DNA of 64,000 bases from Zunongwangia pacifica (GTDB lineage Bacteria; Bacteroidota; Bacteroidia; Flavobacteriales; Flavobacteriaceae), in contig NZ_JAKHSK010000008.1 in NCBI RefSeq assembly GCF_023499215.1, forward strand, positions 62,001 to 126,000, given 5' to 3'. Below are positions 39,701 to 48,465 of this stretch, piece by piece. Under the pieces are notes generated by a model. It did not search any database. It was not told the DNA's origin and saw only the letters and a list, made by a program, of their open reading frames with translations. Numbering within the stretch: position 1 is the first letter of the stretch; each line of letters starts with the position of its first letter. The translations under genes and the position numbers were made by a program.

Positions 39701-42700
39701 GTCGTTAGGATCGATAAAATTATAATCTGAAGGGCCGCTAACGACACTCCATCTACCAGTTCCAAATTCTGGTGTATTCGCTTCTAGTGTCGTTTGAAAA
39801 TAACCACATCCTAATACCTTGTCTTCTCCTGTAGCGGCATTGGACAATTTTTCTGGTTCAGTAATACTAATTGTTTGGATGGCCTGACATTGATTGGCAT
39901 CAATAACGGTGATGGTATACTCTCCTGGTTCGAGGCTGTCTACTGTTTTTGTTGTAGAGCCGGTTGCATCATTCCACAAATATTCATAGGTGGAATTTCC
40001 GTTCTCAACTTTAGGTGTGCCACCAGAAGGATTTACAGTTACCGTTGCTTTATCACCGGGACAAACAGGTTGCTGAATTTCAAATTCCATGGTAATAGGT
40101 GCATCGGGCTGCGTAATAACCACAGATGGAATTTTATATATCGTTCCTTCAGAATCTTTAACCCATACATCATAAGAGCCCGCCTTTAAAATTTCAAATA
40201 AATTTTCTTTTTGGAAACCTGAAGTTTCACTGGTTATACTATAACTGTAAGGAGCCCTTCCTCCTGAAGCCTGGACCAATATCGTTCCTAATTCAGAATC
40301 ATAACATTCTAATTGATTAGGCGTGGCTTTAGCGTACAAAGGTGTGAAAACAATTTCCTGGTTATTAGTAGAATAACATTTAGATTTGCTGCTTTGTCCA
40401 CAGGTGTTTTTAATATTGTTAGAGAACGTAAGGTAGATATTATCGATAGAAACCTCGTCGCCACATTCATAATTGATAGGTATGGTTTGCGCGTAAACCG
40501 GGATTTCTTCTCTTTCGTAAAAACATCCAAACTGTCTTTTGATGGTAGTCTGACCAGTTTCTAAGCTCTTCACACTATAAGTGAACTCGGTATATAAGGA
40601 GTAACGTGAAGTATTTTGATCAAGTTGAACATAAATATATTTCTGATCTCCATTATTACAATTTTCTGATGTTATTTCTTTACCTGAAGCATCCCCAATA
40701 TAATATCCAGAAATACCAAAATCGTTAGAACCGCAATTGTCTACATAGCACTCTCCAACATATTGTTGATATATAAAATCACGACTAAAACCTTCGGCGT
40801 CGGTAACCGTTAAAGTGATGTTTCTGTTGCCTTCCGTAGGGTAGGTAACTCTGTGAGAACCTATCCCGGTATTGGTGGTGTACGTCCCATCGGAGTCGAA
40901 ATCCCAACTATAAGAATACGGAGCAACGCCTCCATAAGCCTTTCCATCTGCTACTTCAAAATAACTAACACGAACATTATTTTCTCCTTCACAAATAGAA
41001 GTCGGTAATATTTCTGCTTTTAATATTTCATTAACTACAACATCCACCGTCTTGGTACAACCATTTTTGTCAAAAACGCTTAGCTTATAATCTCCAGCTG
41101 CCAGGTTTGTTGCTTTTTTTGTAGTCGCTATGACCGTAGAATTTCCGGAAGCTCTCCATTCATAAGTGAAACCAGGAGTTCCTCCGCTGGGATAGGCCTC
41201 TGCTGTACCCGTTTTAGAACCAAAAACAGTAGTTCTGGTGGTAGTTACAGTTACATTAACGGCAGCGTCTGGTTCACTTATCGTAATATTTTCCGCAATT
41301 AATTTTTCACAGCCTATATTATTCTTATCTCTTATTTTTAAGGTATACGACCCTGGTTTTAAATTGTCAAAAACAGCTGAATTTAACCAGTTCGCTCCAT
41401 TGTCAATACTGTATTGAAAAGCCTCAGTACCTCCGGAAGTTCCTGTAAACTCCATTTTACCTGAATCTTCCTGATAACAGTTAACGTTGGTTTTGTTGTA
41501 GTTAGAAATAAGTTCATTTGGCTGGTCTATCGTAAACATTTGCTGTATTCCACAAGCATTTGCATCTTTTATAAAAAGTGTATAATTACCAGCGCTTAGG
41601 TTTGGGAAATTTTTATCTGTTTGAAAATTAATGTTGTCGATAGAATATTCATACGGGGCGGTACCGCCATTAACCGCTCCTACGGTAATTTCTCCGTTTG
41701 AAGCACCATAACAATTGACGTTTGTTACCGATGGATTGGTCGCTGTAAGATCATCGGGTTGACTGATTTGTATGGTCTCATTAATAGTACATCCATTATT
41801 ATCTATAATGCTTACTGTATAGGTGCCTGAAGATAAGTTACTAAATTTTTTATTGGTTTGGTAATTGGAGCCATCAATCGAATATTGATAAGGAGTAATT
41901 CCACCAGAAACCCTTCCTATGGTAATACTACCGTTACTTCCTCCAAAACATGAAACATTTTCAGAAGACGGTGTCTCCATAATCAATAGGTTGGGTTCTC
42001 TAATGGTGATATTGGTAGAAATCGAACAATTATTTGCATCGCGAACGTAAAGCGTATAATTCCCAGCAGAAAGGGAATCGAAATTGGTGTCCGTAGAAAA
42101 GTTTGTACCGTCTAACGAATATTGATACGGCGCTGTCCCTCCTGAAACGTTACCTGCGGAAATACTTCCGTCATTGCCACCAAAGCAGGACACATTTTCT
42201 GAAGCAGGCGCAGTCATGCTGAGTTGCGCCGGTGCTGTAATTTCGATATTTGTAGAAATTGAACAATTATTTGCATCACGAACGTACAGGGTATAATTCC
42301 CTGCTGTCAGCGAATCAAAATTGTTAGCTGTGGAAAAATTCGTTCCATCTAAAGAATATTGATAGGGTGCTGTTCCTCCCGAAACGGTACCTGCGGAAAT
42401 ACTTCCATCATTGCCACCAAAGCAGGACACATTTTCTGAAGCAGGCGCAGTCATGCTGAGTTGCGTCGGTGCTGTAATTTCGATATTTGTAGAAATCGAA
42501 CAATTATTTGCATCGCGAACGTAAAGCGTATAATTCCCGGCAGAAATGGAATCGAAATTGGTGTCCGTAGAAAAGTTTGTACCGTCTAACGAATATTGAT
42601 AGGGTGCTGTCCCTCCCGAAACGGTACCTGCGGAAATACTTCCATCATTGCCACCAAAGCAGGCAACATTTTCTGAAGTAGGCGCAGTCATGCTGAGTTG

Positions 42701-44218
42701 CGCCGGTGCTGTAATTTCGATATTTGTAGAAATGGAACAATTATTTGCATCGCGAACGTAAAGCGTATAATTCCCGGCAGAAAGTGAATTGAATTCCGTA
42801 TTCGTAGAAAAGTCAGTGCCATTTATCGAATATTGATACGGCGCTGTCCCTCCTGAAACGTTACCTGCGGAAATACTTCCGTCATTGCCACCAAAGCAGG
42901 CAACATTTTCTGAAGCAGGCGCATTCATGCTGAGTTGTACTGGTTCTGTAATTTCGATATTAGTAGAAATCGAACAATTATTTGCATCACGAACGTACAG
43001 GGTATAATTCCCTGCTGTCAGCGAATCAAAATTGTTAGCTGTGGAAAAATTCGTTCCATCTAACGAATATTGATACGGCGCTGTCCCTCCCGAAACGGTA
43101 CCTGCGGAAATACTTCCGTCATTGCCACCAAAGCAGGACACATTTTCCGAAGCAGGCGCAGTCATGCTGAGTTGCGTCGGTTCTGTAATTTCGATATTTG
43201 TAGAAATGGAACAATTATTTGCATCACGAACATAAAGTGTATAATTCCCTGCTGTCAGCGAATCAAAATTGTTAGCTGTGGAAAAATTCGTTCCATCTAA
43301 CGAATATTGATACGGCGCTGTCCCTCCTGAAATGTTACCTGCGGAAATACTTCCATCATTGCCACCAAAGCAGGACACATTTTCTGAAGCAGGCGCAGTC
43401 ATGCTGAGTTGCGTCGGTTCTGTAATTTCGATATTTGCAGAAATCGAACAATTATTTGCATCACGAACATACAACGTGTAATTCCCTGCTGTCAGCGAAT
43501 CAAAATTGTTAGCTGTGGAAAAATTCGTTCCATCTAACGAATATTGATACGGTGCTGTCCCTCCCGAAACGTTACCTGCTGAAATACTTCCATCATTGCC
43601 ACCAAAGCAGGACACATTTTCTGAAGCAGGCGCAGTCATGCTGAGTTGCGTCGGTTCTGTAATTTCGATATTAGTAGAAATGGAACAATTATTTGCATCA
43701 CGAACGTAAAGCGTATAATTCCCGGCAGAAAGTGAATTGAATTCCGTATTCGTAGAAAAGTCAGTGCCATTTATCGAATATTGATACGGCACTGTCCCTC
43801 CCGAAACGGTACCTGCTGAAATACTTCCATCATTGCCACCAAAGCAGGCAACGTTGGTGGAAGAAAACGATTCCAGAACAAGTTCGTCTGGCTGGCTAAT
43901 TACAATTGATTCTGTACCAGTATTTCCAGCATCGTCTGATACTGATATGGTATAACTTCCGGCTTCTAAATTTATAAGATCTTCATTCGATGAAGAAAAG
44001 GAATTTGGGCCAGTCCATTGATACGTATAATTGCCGTTACCACCAGATACGGTAATATCAATACTTGCATTGTTGGCATTATAACAGCTTACATCTTCCG
44101 ATACGGAAGTGATAATAAGATCCTCTTCCAATCCGAAAGACTCAGATTGGTGATTAAGAAAAAAAAGTAGAGATAAGCCTAAGATAAGAACGGCTCCAGG
44201 AAAAGTAGTTTTTTTCAT
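36764..44218 (-). CDS. Giant SprB-repeat adhesin with LamG-like domain and T9SS sorting tail
   Basis: The ATG at 44218 is preferred over a GTG two codons upstream. The 2,484-residue protein has a signal peptide, a first divergent repeat, eight near-identical 79-residue SprB repeats (residues about 121-752), about four divergent SprB repeats, a PKD-like domain (YSWDFDSDG), two more repeats, a LamG/concanavalin-like domain (FDGIDDHILIGD, FTIEAWIK) and a long beta-rich region. A Glu/Asp-rich linker of about 60 residues follows, then a C-terminal type A T9SS sorting domain ending in NGVTNLKFVRN. It should be exported by the type IX system and fixed to the surface, in gliding or attachment; the LamG-like domain could bind sugars. 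Confidence 0.92.
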   Translation of the reverse strand: MKKTTFPGAVLILGLSLLFFLNHQSESFGLEEDLIITSVSEDVSCYNANNASIDITVSGGNGNYTYQWTGPNSFSSSNEDLINLEAGSYTISVSDDAGNTGTESIVISQPDELVLESFSSTNVACFGGNDGSISAGTVSGGTVPYQYSINGTDFSTNTEFNSLSAGNYTLYVRDANNCSISTNIEITEPTQLSMTAPASENVSCFGGNDGSISAGNVSGGTAPYQYSLDGTNFSTANNFDSLTAGNYTLYVRDANNCSISANIEITEPTQLSMTAPASENVSCFGGNDGSISAGNISGGTAPYQYSLDGTNFSTANNFDSLTAGNYTLYVRDANNCSISTNIEITEPTQLSMTAPASENVSCFGGNDGSISAGTVSGGTAPYQYSLDGTNFSTANNFDSLTAGNYTLYVRDANNCSISTNIEITEPVQLSMNAPASENVACFGGNDGSISAGNVSGGTAPYQYSINGTDFSTNTEFNSLSAGNYTLYVRDANNCSISTNIEITAPAQLSMTAPTSENVACFGGNDGSISAGTVSGGTAPYQYSLDGTNFSTDTNFDSISAGNYTLYVRDANNCSISTNIEITAPTQLSMTAPASENVSCFGGNDGSISAGTVSGGTAPYQYSLDGTNFSTANNFDSLTAGNYTLYVRDANNCSISTNIEITAPAQLSMTAPASENVSCFGGNDGSISAGNVSGGTAPYQYSLDGTNFSTDTNFDSLSAGNYTLYVRDANNCSISTNITIREPNLLIMETPSSENVSCFGGSNGSITIGRVSGGITPYQYSIDGSNYQTNKKFSNLSSGTYTVSIIDNNGCTINETIQISQPDDLTATNPSVTNVNCYGASNGEITVGAVNGGTAPYEYSIDNINFQTDKNFPNLSAGNYTLFIKDANACGIQQMFTIDQPNELISNYNKTNVNCYQEDSGKMEFTGTSGGTEAFQYSIDNGANWLNSAVFDNLKPGSYTLKIRDKNNIGCEKLIAENITISEPDAAVNVTVTTTRTTVFGSKTGTAEAYPSGGTPGFTYEWRASGNSTVIATTKKATNLAAGDYKLSVFDKNGCTKTVDVVVNEILKAEILPTSICEGENNVRVSYFEVADGKAYGGVAPYSYSWDFDSDGTYTTNTGIGSHRVTYPTEGNRNITLTVTDAEGFSRDFIYQQYVGECYVDNCGSNDFGISGYYIGDASGKEITSENCNNGDQKYIYVQLDQNTSRYSLYTEFTYSVKSLETGQTTIKRQFGCFYEREEIPVYAQTIPINYECGDEVSIDNIYLTFSNNIKNTCGQSSKSKCYSTNNQEIVFTPLYAKATPNQLECYDSELGTILVQASGGRAPYSYSITSETSGFQKENLFEILKAGSYDVWVKDSEGTIYKIPSVVITQPDAPITMEFEIQQPVCPGDKATVTVNPSGGTPKVENGNSTYEYLWNDATGSTTKTVDSLEPGEYTITVIDANQCQAIQTISITEPEKLSNAATGEDKVLGCGYFQTTLEANTPEFGTGRWSVVSGPSDYNFIDPNDPSTKFIGDEGEYTLRWTVSNENCSNYEDFHLTISANCNTLDFDGIDDHILIGDSFNMADKTAFTIEAWIKSENNTGLKTIISKRDIQNLNIGGYDLTINAGSPTFRWNDNSVSTSYKIKKGIWHHIAVIYQENNMKLYIDGILLASKSGNAPSNISSPFIIGAIYDSANQDIPSNYFDGWIEELRIWNKSLSEKQLRFLMNQRIAVASDPLRGNLLPVDVPGNLKWIDLEAYYQLKGNPEAITKGLTPEITGNHSNGLIRNITTTQDNTAPFPYVLSEENQNWINPTTWLLASTVNNSKISERNVWQVPGSYGIDGETTIDWNIVEVSQDIFYPYANSTKPLQLLGLISNAGTLNIMGTNPPEGGTGNPLIVTDYLKLNGIIDLNGESQLIQTEGSVLDPNSTGSIQKDQQGTANSYNYNYWSSPVSTNSINSGFTIGEVLKDGTDPDNIQEISFNRQYAWADSRNYTGLKRISTYWLNRFHQIASYSGWKQITQNTKLKAGEGYTMKGTSGSVAISTLQNYTFTGLPNNGDIKLSIQPNEIFLIGNPYPSALDAEQFILDNLDKNTVNGATGDKNLFNGAVYFWDHFGDSNSHYLKDYVGGYAALNLIGSVPAVSTDERINANNSQSERMPGKYIPVGQGFFVNSYLNTANSNISISQGDILFRNAQRVFSKESISTESQFLKPESVFLKTLNASVLVKADEREKIRLNFKSPGGINRQIVVGADKNSTSGFDLGYDAPLYDRQKEDMFWLMEDQPLVIQGVPDFNKDRILELGVLVRSNNKFYIEIDSLENIPAEKKIYLLDRKDSTYFDLKAEKYSATIDSGYHKDRFAITFQKIEDPEDVQEDPDEEETDNEDPENDETEDNENEETEEDNETPEKPELPEEEDNAENHEEEIIGNFKVLYLSKEQSVYLKNPHLIDIKRLLIYNINGSLIKEFNDVPIISEIYIPMENKMSSAVYILKIFTENGVTNLKFVRN
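41963..43858 (-). repeat. Eight tandem 237-bp SprB repeats
   Basis: Exactly 1,896 bases hold eight 237-base units, each coding a 79-residue SprB repeat that begins (E/T)NV(S/A)CFGGNDGSISAG and ends near TAPAS. Units 1 and 5 share an INGTDFSTNTEF block. Units 2, 3, 4 and 7 share LDGTNFSTANNF. Units 6 and 8 share LDGTNFSTDTNF. The blocks match at DNA level too, which points to recombination between units. Confidence 0.95.
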
Positions 44219-44319
44219 AGGCACTTACCTTTATTATTATTCGCTATCTTCAAGTAAGATAATTTTTCTTCAAAGATTTTTATGTCATTTAAAATTTCTC
44301 TCATCATTGTTGCATCTTG

Positions 44320-44327
44320 CAAATCTA
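44320..44327 (-). promoter_or_regulatory. Candidate -7 box for the SprB-repeat adhesin
   Basis: TAGATTTG on the minus strand is a full TAnnTTTG match, about 100 bases before the ATG. The leader of about 95 bases is the longest of the simple promoters here and is A/T-rich without an evident hairpin. Confidence 0.4.
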
Positions 44328-44442
44328 ATCTTTTTTTGCAAATTATCGATAAAAGGTTGTCTTTTAGCGTTAAAGGAAGTTAAATATCAAATTCTATGCC
44401 TTAATATTTAGTTGTAAGATGGTTAATTTCAATTATGTCCAA

Positions 44443-44473
44443 AAAAAAAGGCTACTCGCGGTAGCCTTTTTTT
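44443..44473 (-). terminator. Terminator of pruA
   Basis: AAAGGCTAC pairs with GTAGCCTTT around TCGCG (44456-44460), flanked by long A and T runs, so it gives a good T-run on the minus strand (and on the plus). It lies 20 bases after the pruA stop codon. Confidence 0.88.
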
Positions 44474-44492
44474 ATAAAATATGTTTGAAAGA

Positions 44493-46121
44493 TTATTCCT
44501 TCATAAATGGATATTTATAATCGGTTGCGGGAACGAATGTTTCCTTAATTAAACGAGGAGATATCCAACGCATTAAGTTAAGTTTAGATCCTGCTTTATC
44601 GTTAGTACCACTAGCTCTAGCTCCACCAAATGGTTGCTGTCCTACAACGGCTCCTGTTGGTTTATCATTAATATAGAAGTTACCAGCAGCATTTTGTAAA
44701 ATATCTGTTGCTTTTGCAGCTTCGTAACGATCACCAGAGAAAATGGCACCGGTTAAAGCGTAAGCACTTGTGTTATCTACCGTGTGAAGTGTTTCTTCCC
44801 ATTTTTCGTCCTCGTAAACATAAATGGTTACTATTGGGCCAAATAATTCTGTTTCCATAGTCGTGTAGTGAGGATCTGTAGTAAGAATTACTGTGGGTTC
44901 AACAAAATAACCTACAGACTTGTCGTATTTTCCACCTACTACAATCTCTGCAGCATCATCTTCTTCAACTTTATCAATATAAGAAGCCAGTTTATCGAAA
45001 GAACGCTCATGGATTACTGCTGTAAAGAAATTGGTAAGATCTTCTGGAGATCCCATTTTTATCGATTTCACATCTTCTACCACAAAGTCTTTAATTTCTG
45101 GCCATAAACTCTTAGGAAGATAAACTCTGGAAGCGGCACTACATTTTTGCCCCTGAAATTCGAATGCGCCCCTGGTGATTGCCGTAGCAACCTGTTTAGG
45201 ATTAGAGGTAGGGTGTGCAATGATAAAATCTTTACCACCAGTTTCTCCAACAATTCTTGGATATGATTTGTAGGTATGGATATTGTTTCCAATTTTAGCC
45301 CAGATGTTTTTGAAAACTTCTGTACTACCAGTATAGTGAATACCGGCAAAATCAGGACTTTTTAATACCGTATCGGTAATCATTTCAGGATCTCCCATCA
45401 CCATGTTAATAACACCATCTGGCACTCCTGCTTCTTTAAATACCTCCATTAAAACCTGTGCAGATAGCATTTGGCTATCACTAGGTTTCCATACCGCTAC
45501 ATTGCCCATTAAGGCCGCACTACTAGGAAGGTTACCTGCAATTGCCGTAAAATTAAATGGCGTTACGGCGTAAACAAAACCTTCTAGGGGTCTGTATTCA
45601 ACGCGGTTCCAGCATCCGTCTGAAGAGTTTGGTTGCTCGTTATAAAGCTCTGTCATGTATTCTACGTTAAAACGTAAAAAGTCACAGATCTCTGCAGCCG
45701 AGTCAATTTCTGCCTGGAAAATAGTTTTTGATTGTCCTATCATTGTGGCTGCATTCATCTTTTGGCGGTATGGTCCAGAGATTAGATCTGCAGCTTTAAG
45801 GAAAACAGCGGCTCTTTGTTCCCACTCTAGTTTTGCCCATTTTTTACGAGCTTCCAAAGCAGTCTCAATCGCTTGTTCTATATGTTTTTTTTCAGCCAAA
45901 TGATAAACACCACATTCATGTTTGTGATCGTGTGGCGGATTTATACTGGCTGTTTTTCCGGTCCTGATTTCTTCAGAACCTATGTAAAGTGGTACATCAA
46001 CTTTGGTGTTGTACAACTCTTTATATGTTAATAATACTTCTTCTCTTTCTGGTGTTCCCGGAGCGTAAGTTTTTACCGGCTCGTTTACAGCTTTAGGAAC
46101 GTGAAAAAATCCTTTTCCCAT
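44493..46121 (-). CDS. pruA: L-glutamate gamma-semialdehyde dehydrogenase
   Basis: This 542-residue aldehyde dehydrogenase is the stand-alone second enzyme of proline breakdown, oxidising glutamate semialdehyde to glutamate with NAD+. Conserved sites are visible: VTPFNFTAIAGNLP (NAD binding), GETGGKDF (catalytic Glu region), GAFEFQGQKCSAASRVY (catalytic Cys) and ETELFGPIVTIYVY. The N-terminal 40 residues (KAVNEPVKTYAPGTPERE) are typical of the monofunctional PruA form found in Bacteroidota and eukaryotes. No putA-like proline dehydrogenase is adjacent. It is transcribed alone and ends in a strong terminator. Confidence 0.96.
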   Translation of the reverse strand: MGKGFFHVPKAVNEPVKTYAPGTPEREEVLLTYKELYNTKVDVPLYIGSEEIRTGKTASINPPHDHKHECGVYHLAEKKHIEQAIETALEARKKWAKLEWEQRAAVFLKAADLISGPYRQKMNAATMIGQSKTIFQAEIDSAAEICDFLRFNVEYMTELYNEQPNSSDGCWNRVEYRPLEGFVYAVTPFNFTAIAGNLPSSAALMGNVAVWKPSDSQMLSAQVLMEVFKEAGVPDGVINMVMGDPEMITDTVLKSPDFAGIHYTGSTEVFKNIWAKIGNNIHTYKSYPRIVGETGGKDFIIAHPTSNPKQVATAITRGAFEFQGQKCSAASRVYLPKSLWPEIKDFVVEDVKSIKMGSPEDLTNFFTAVIHERSFDKLASYIDKVEEDDAAEIVVGGKYDKSVGYFVEPTVILTTDPHYTTMETELFGPIVTIYVYEDEKWEETLHTVDNTSAYALTGAIFSGDRYEAAKATDILQNAAGNFYINDKPTGAVVGQQPFGGARASGTNDKAGSKLNLMRWISPRLIKETFVPATDYKYPFMKE

Positions 46122-46261
46122 GTTGTTGTTTTTCTTGTTTTTATAGGTTTTCTAAATCAATCTAAAGGTAAAAAAATAATAAAGATTTAAACTAACTAAA
46201 TCTGGCTTTTAAGTAAGCTTAACTTTTTTCGTACATTCAGCTTTTCGTTTAAGAAAAAATT

Positions 46262-46981
46262 ATGTGTACAGTAAGTATTTTTCCCAAAGAAGAAAGTCCA
46301 AATTCTTTCATATTAAGCTTTAACCGCGATGAAGCCTTAGAACGGAAAACTTTTGCCCCTGCAAAGCAAAATGTTAATGGATGTGAAATGATTTTCCCTA
46401 AAGACGCGGTTGCTGGGGGAACCTGGCTGGGAGTAAGTGAGAAAAAACGACTGGTAGGGATTATGAATGGCGAATTTAAAGCGCATAAACGCCATCCGCC
46501 GTACCGAAAAAGCAGAGGAGTAGTGGTAAAAGAATTTTTAGCTGCGGAAGCGCTAAAAAATCATGCTGAAAATTACGATTTTGACGATATAGAGCCTTTT
46601 ACGATGCTTTGTGTGGAATGGAGTTTAGATTTAGTGATTACTGAAATGGTTTGGGATGCTAGAAAACTTCATGTGAAAAATATCCCATTAAAACCTCAAA
46701 TCTGGTCCTCTTCACCTTTATATGATCCAGGCATGAAAAAACAGCGAGAAAATTGGTTTAATGATTTTATTGGAAATACTGAAATTACGGCTGGTGCCAT
46801 TTGGGATTTTCATCATAAGGCCGGCGAGGGCGATAAAAATACCGATTTAATAGTAGATCGCGGGTTTTTAAAAACACAAAGTATTTCGCAGATTGAAATT
46901 AGCGAAAAAAAGAAGCAATTTAAATATGAAGAATTAGCTACCGGAAACCTTAAAATACTGAATTTAGAACATTTAGTTTAA
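46262..46981 (+). CDS. NRDE family (TANGO2-like) protein
   Basis: This 239-residue cytoplasmic protein starts with MCTVSI, in which Cys2 is the conserved N-terminal cysteine of the family, then FNRDEALERKT (the NRDE motif, residues 21-31) and GGTWLGVSEKKRL. The family is the bacterial counterpart of TANGO2, with a fold related to N-terminal nucleophile hydrolases; the biochemical role is not settled (lipid or heme handling has been proposed for TANGO2). It overlaps the convergent apaG by 9 bases at the 3' ends. Confidence 0.88.
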   Translation: MCTVSIFPKEESPNSFILSFNRDEALERKTFAPAKQNVNGCEMIFPKDAVAGGTWLGVSEKKRLVGIMNGEFKAHKRHPPYRKSRGVVVKEFLAAEALKNHAENYDFDDIEPFTMLCVEWSLDLVITEMVWDARKLHVKNIPLKPQIWSSSPLYDPGMKKQRENWFNDFIGNTEITAGAIWDFHHKAGEGDKNTDLIVDRGFLKTQSISQIEISEKKKQFKYEELATGNLKILNLEHLV

Positions 46982-47359
46982 CGCAAACGGAGCACTTAAC
47001 TTAAAAGAAGGAATTTGTACTCTAAATTTTCGGGTAGAAGTGAAATTAATCATGTTGTAATATCCGCTCATGGCCCCAAAAGGGGTATTTAGAAGGCAAC
47101 CACTTTGATAAGTGTGTTTTTCCCCGGGTTTTATCACTGGTTTTTTGCCAATAACCCCTTCACCTTCTACCGTTTCGGTTTTATTTAAAGCATCTTTAAT
47201 TTTCCAGAATCTTGATTTTAACTGAACCGAATCATTGCTTTGGTTTTCTATAGTAACCTTATAACCAAAAGCATATTTTACCTGATAGCTATCGTAAAGA
47301 ATGCCATCAAAGAACGTTTGTACTGAAATTTTAATGCCTTTAGTAATTTGTTCAACCAT
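46973..47359 (-). CDS. apaG: ApaG domain protein
   Basis: This 128-residue protein is a complete ApaG: VKYAFGYKVTIENQSNDSVQL, SRFWKIKDA, VEGEGVIGKKPVIKPGEKHTY and GAMSGYYNMI. The fold is a fibronectin III-like sandwich; the name comes from a cobalt-resistance phenotype in Salmonella and the molecular role is unclear. It is 8 bases downstream of the DUF3667 gene and probably co-transcribed with it, and it overlaps the convergent NRDE gene by 9 bases. Confidence 0.93.
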   Translation of the reverse strand: MVEQITKGIKISVQTFFDGILYDSYQVKYAFGYKVTIENQSNDSVQLKSRFWKIKDALNKTETVEGEGVIGKKPVIKPGEKHTYQSGCLLNTPFGAMSGYYNMINFTSTRKFRVQIPSFKLSAPFALN

Positions 47360-47367
47360 ATCAATCT

Positions 47368-48450
47368 CTAAAAAATTGCGAACGAGCCGAATACCGATAT
47401 CAGTCCTACAATTGTGGCTAAGGTAAAAAATATTATGTTGAGAATCATAAATTTAACAATGGTTTTCAATTTTCCTTGTTCGTAGAATTTTCGTAATCCC
47501 TGGTACAGATACCCTATAAAAATAATATTGGCAATATTTACGCCGTAACTATTTCTGGTAATAATATCTACAATTAATGCGATACTGTATAAAATGAAGC
47601 ACATGCTTTGTGTATGGAAAGCAAAAGTAAGATGCTCCATATAATTATATTTAGACCGAATATAGATCAGGCTTAAGAAAAGTGTGAAAATAGGCAGAAA
47701 TATAAATATGATAAAAGGGAGTTTGCCAATTAAATAATTCAGGAAAAACTTGGGGTTTTCTCTTAGAAGTTTAAAATCGATAACCTTCTTATATAACCAA
47801 CGGTTGTAAGCAGAGTTTTCAAGGTCTAATTTGTTTAAAGCATCTTCTGAAACTGTATTTTGAGTTTCTTTAAAATAATGATCAAATAATTTAATCTTAG
47901 CACTAAAAGAATCGCTAAAAGACATGGTGTCAATCTGCTGTTGAGTTACTAGATAGTCATGATAGGTCTTCTGCTTGGTAGAATTTGATGATTTTATGAT
48001 AGAATCCAAATTAGTAAGATTAACACCTTCGAATTCAATATCTACTTTATTATCCTCATTAATTTTTTCTAGTTCAGTGGTCAGTTCTTCAGGATCTTTG
48101 CCAAGGTTTATTCCTTCAAAAGAAGTATCGTAACCATAAATTAAAAAGAAAATAATAGCGGTGGTTAAAAAAAAGCGGTAAGGATTTACGTATCGCATCC
48201 TTTTTCCCTGAATATAGTCTTTAGAGATTTTTCCGGGTCTAAAAAGAAGGATCCTCATGGTTCTGATAAACCGGGAGTCGTAGGCAAAAAGACCAGAGAA
48301 GAATTCAGAAAAGAAGTCGCTCAGGGCTAGTTTTTTAGTAGAGTTTAATTGGCCGCAATTAGGGCAAAACTTATGCTCTTGTTCTAAACTTACGCCGCAG
48401 TTAAGACATTCTTCGCCGCGATACTTCACTAAAGATCGCTTAGATTTCAT
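47368..48450 (-). CDS. DUF3667 membrane protein with zinc ribbon
   Basis: This 360-residue protein begins with a zinc ribbon (two CxxC pairs, residues 16-35: CLNC and CPNC). DUF3667 follows: FFSGLFAYDSRFIRTMRIL, RPGKISKDYIQGKRMRYVNPYRFF. After that come a membrane helix, a coiled-coil-like charged region (about 120-230) and three or four more membrane helices. The function of the family is unknown; it is common in Bacteroidota. It lies 15 bases after the T9SS plug gene and 8 bases before apaG. Confidence 0.85.
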   Translation of the reverse strand: MKSKRSLVKYRGEECLNCGVSLEQEHKFCPNCGQLNSTKKLALSDFFSEFFSGLFAYDSRFIRTMRILLFRPGKISKDYIQGKRMRYVNPYRFFLTTAIIFFLIYGYDTSFEGINLGKDPEELTTELEKINEDNKVDIEFEGVNLTNLDSIIKSSNSTKQKTYHDYLVTQQQIDTMSFSDSFSAKIKLFDHYFKETQNTVSEDALNKLDLENSAYNRWLYKKVIDFKLLRENPKFFLNYLIGKLPFIIFIFLPIFTLFLSLIYIRSKYNYMEHLTFAFHTQSMCFILYSIALIVDIITRNSYGVNIANIIFIGYLYQGLRKFYEQGKLKTIVKFMILNIIFFTLATIVGLISVFGSFAIF

Positions 48451-48465
48451 TTATGTTGCAATAGG

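Noticed and set aside
41963-43858. Possible CRISPR array from regular repeat spacing
   Set aside because: Units are 237 bases, coding, in frame, and without variable spacers between short repeats.
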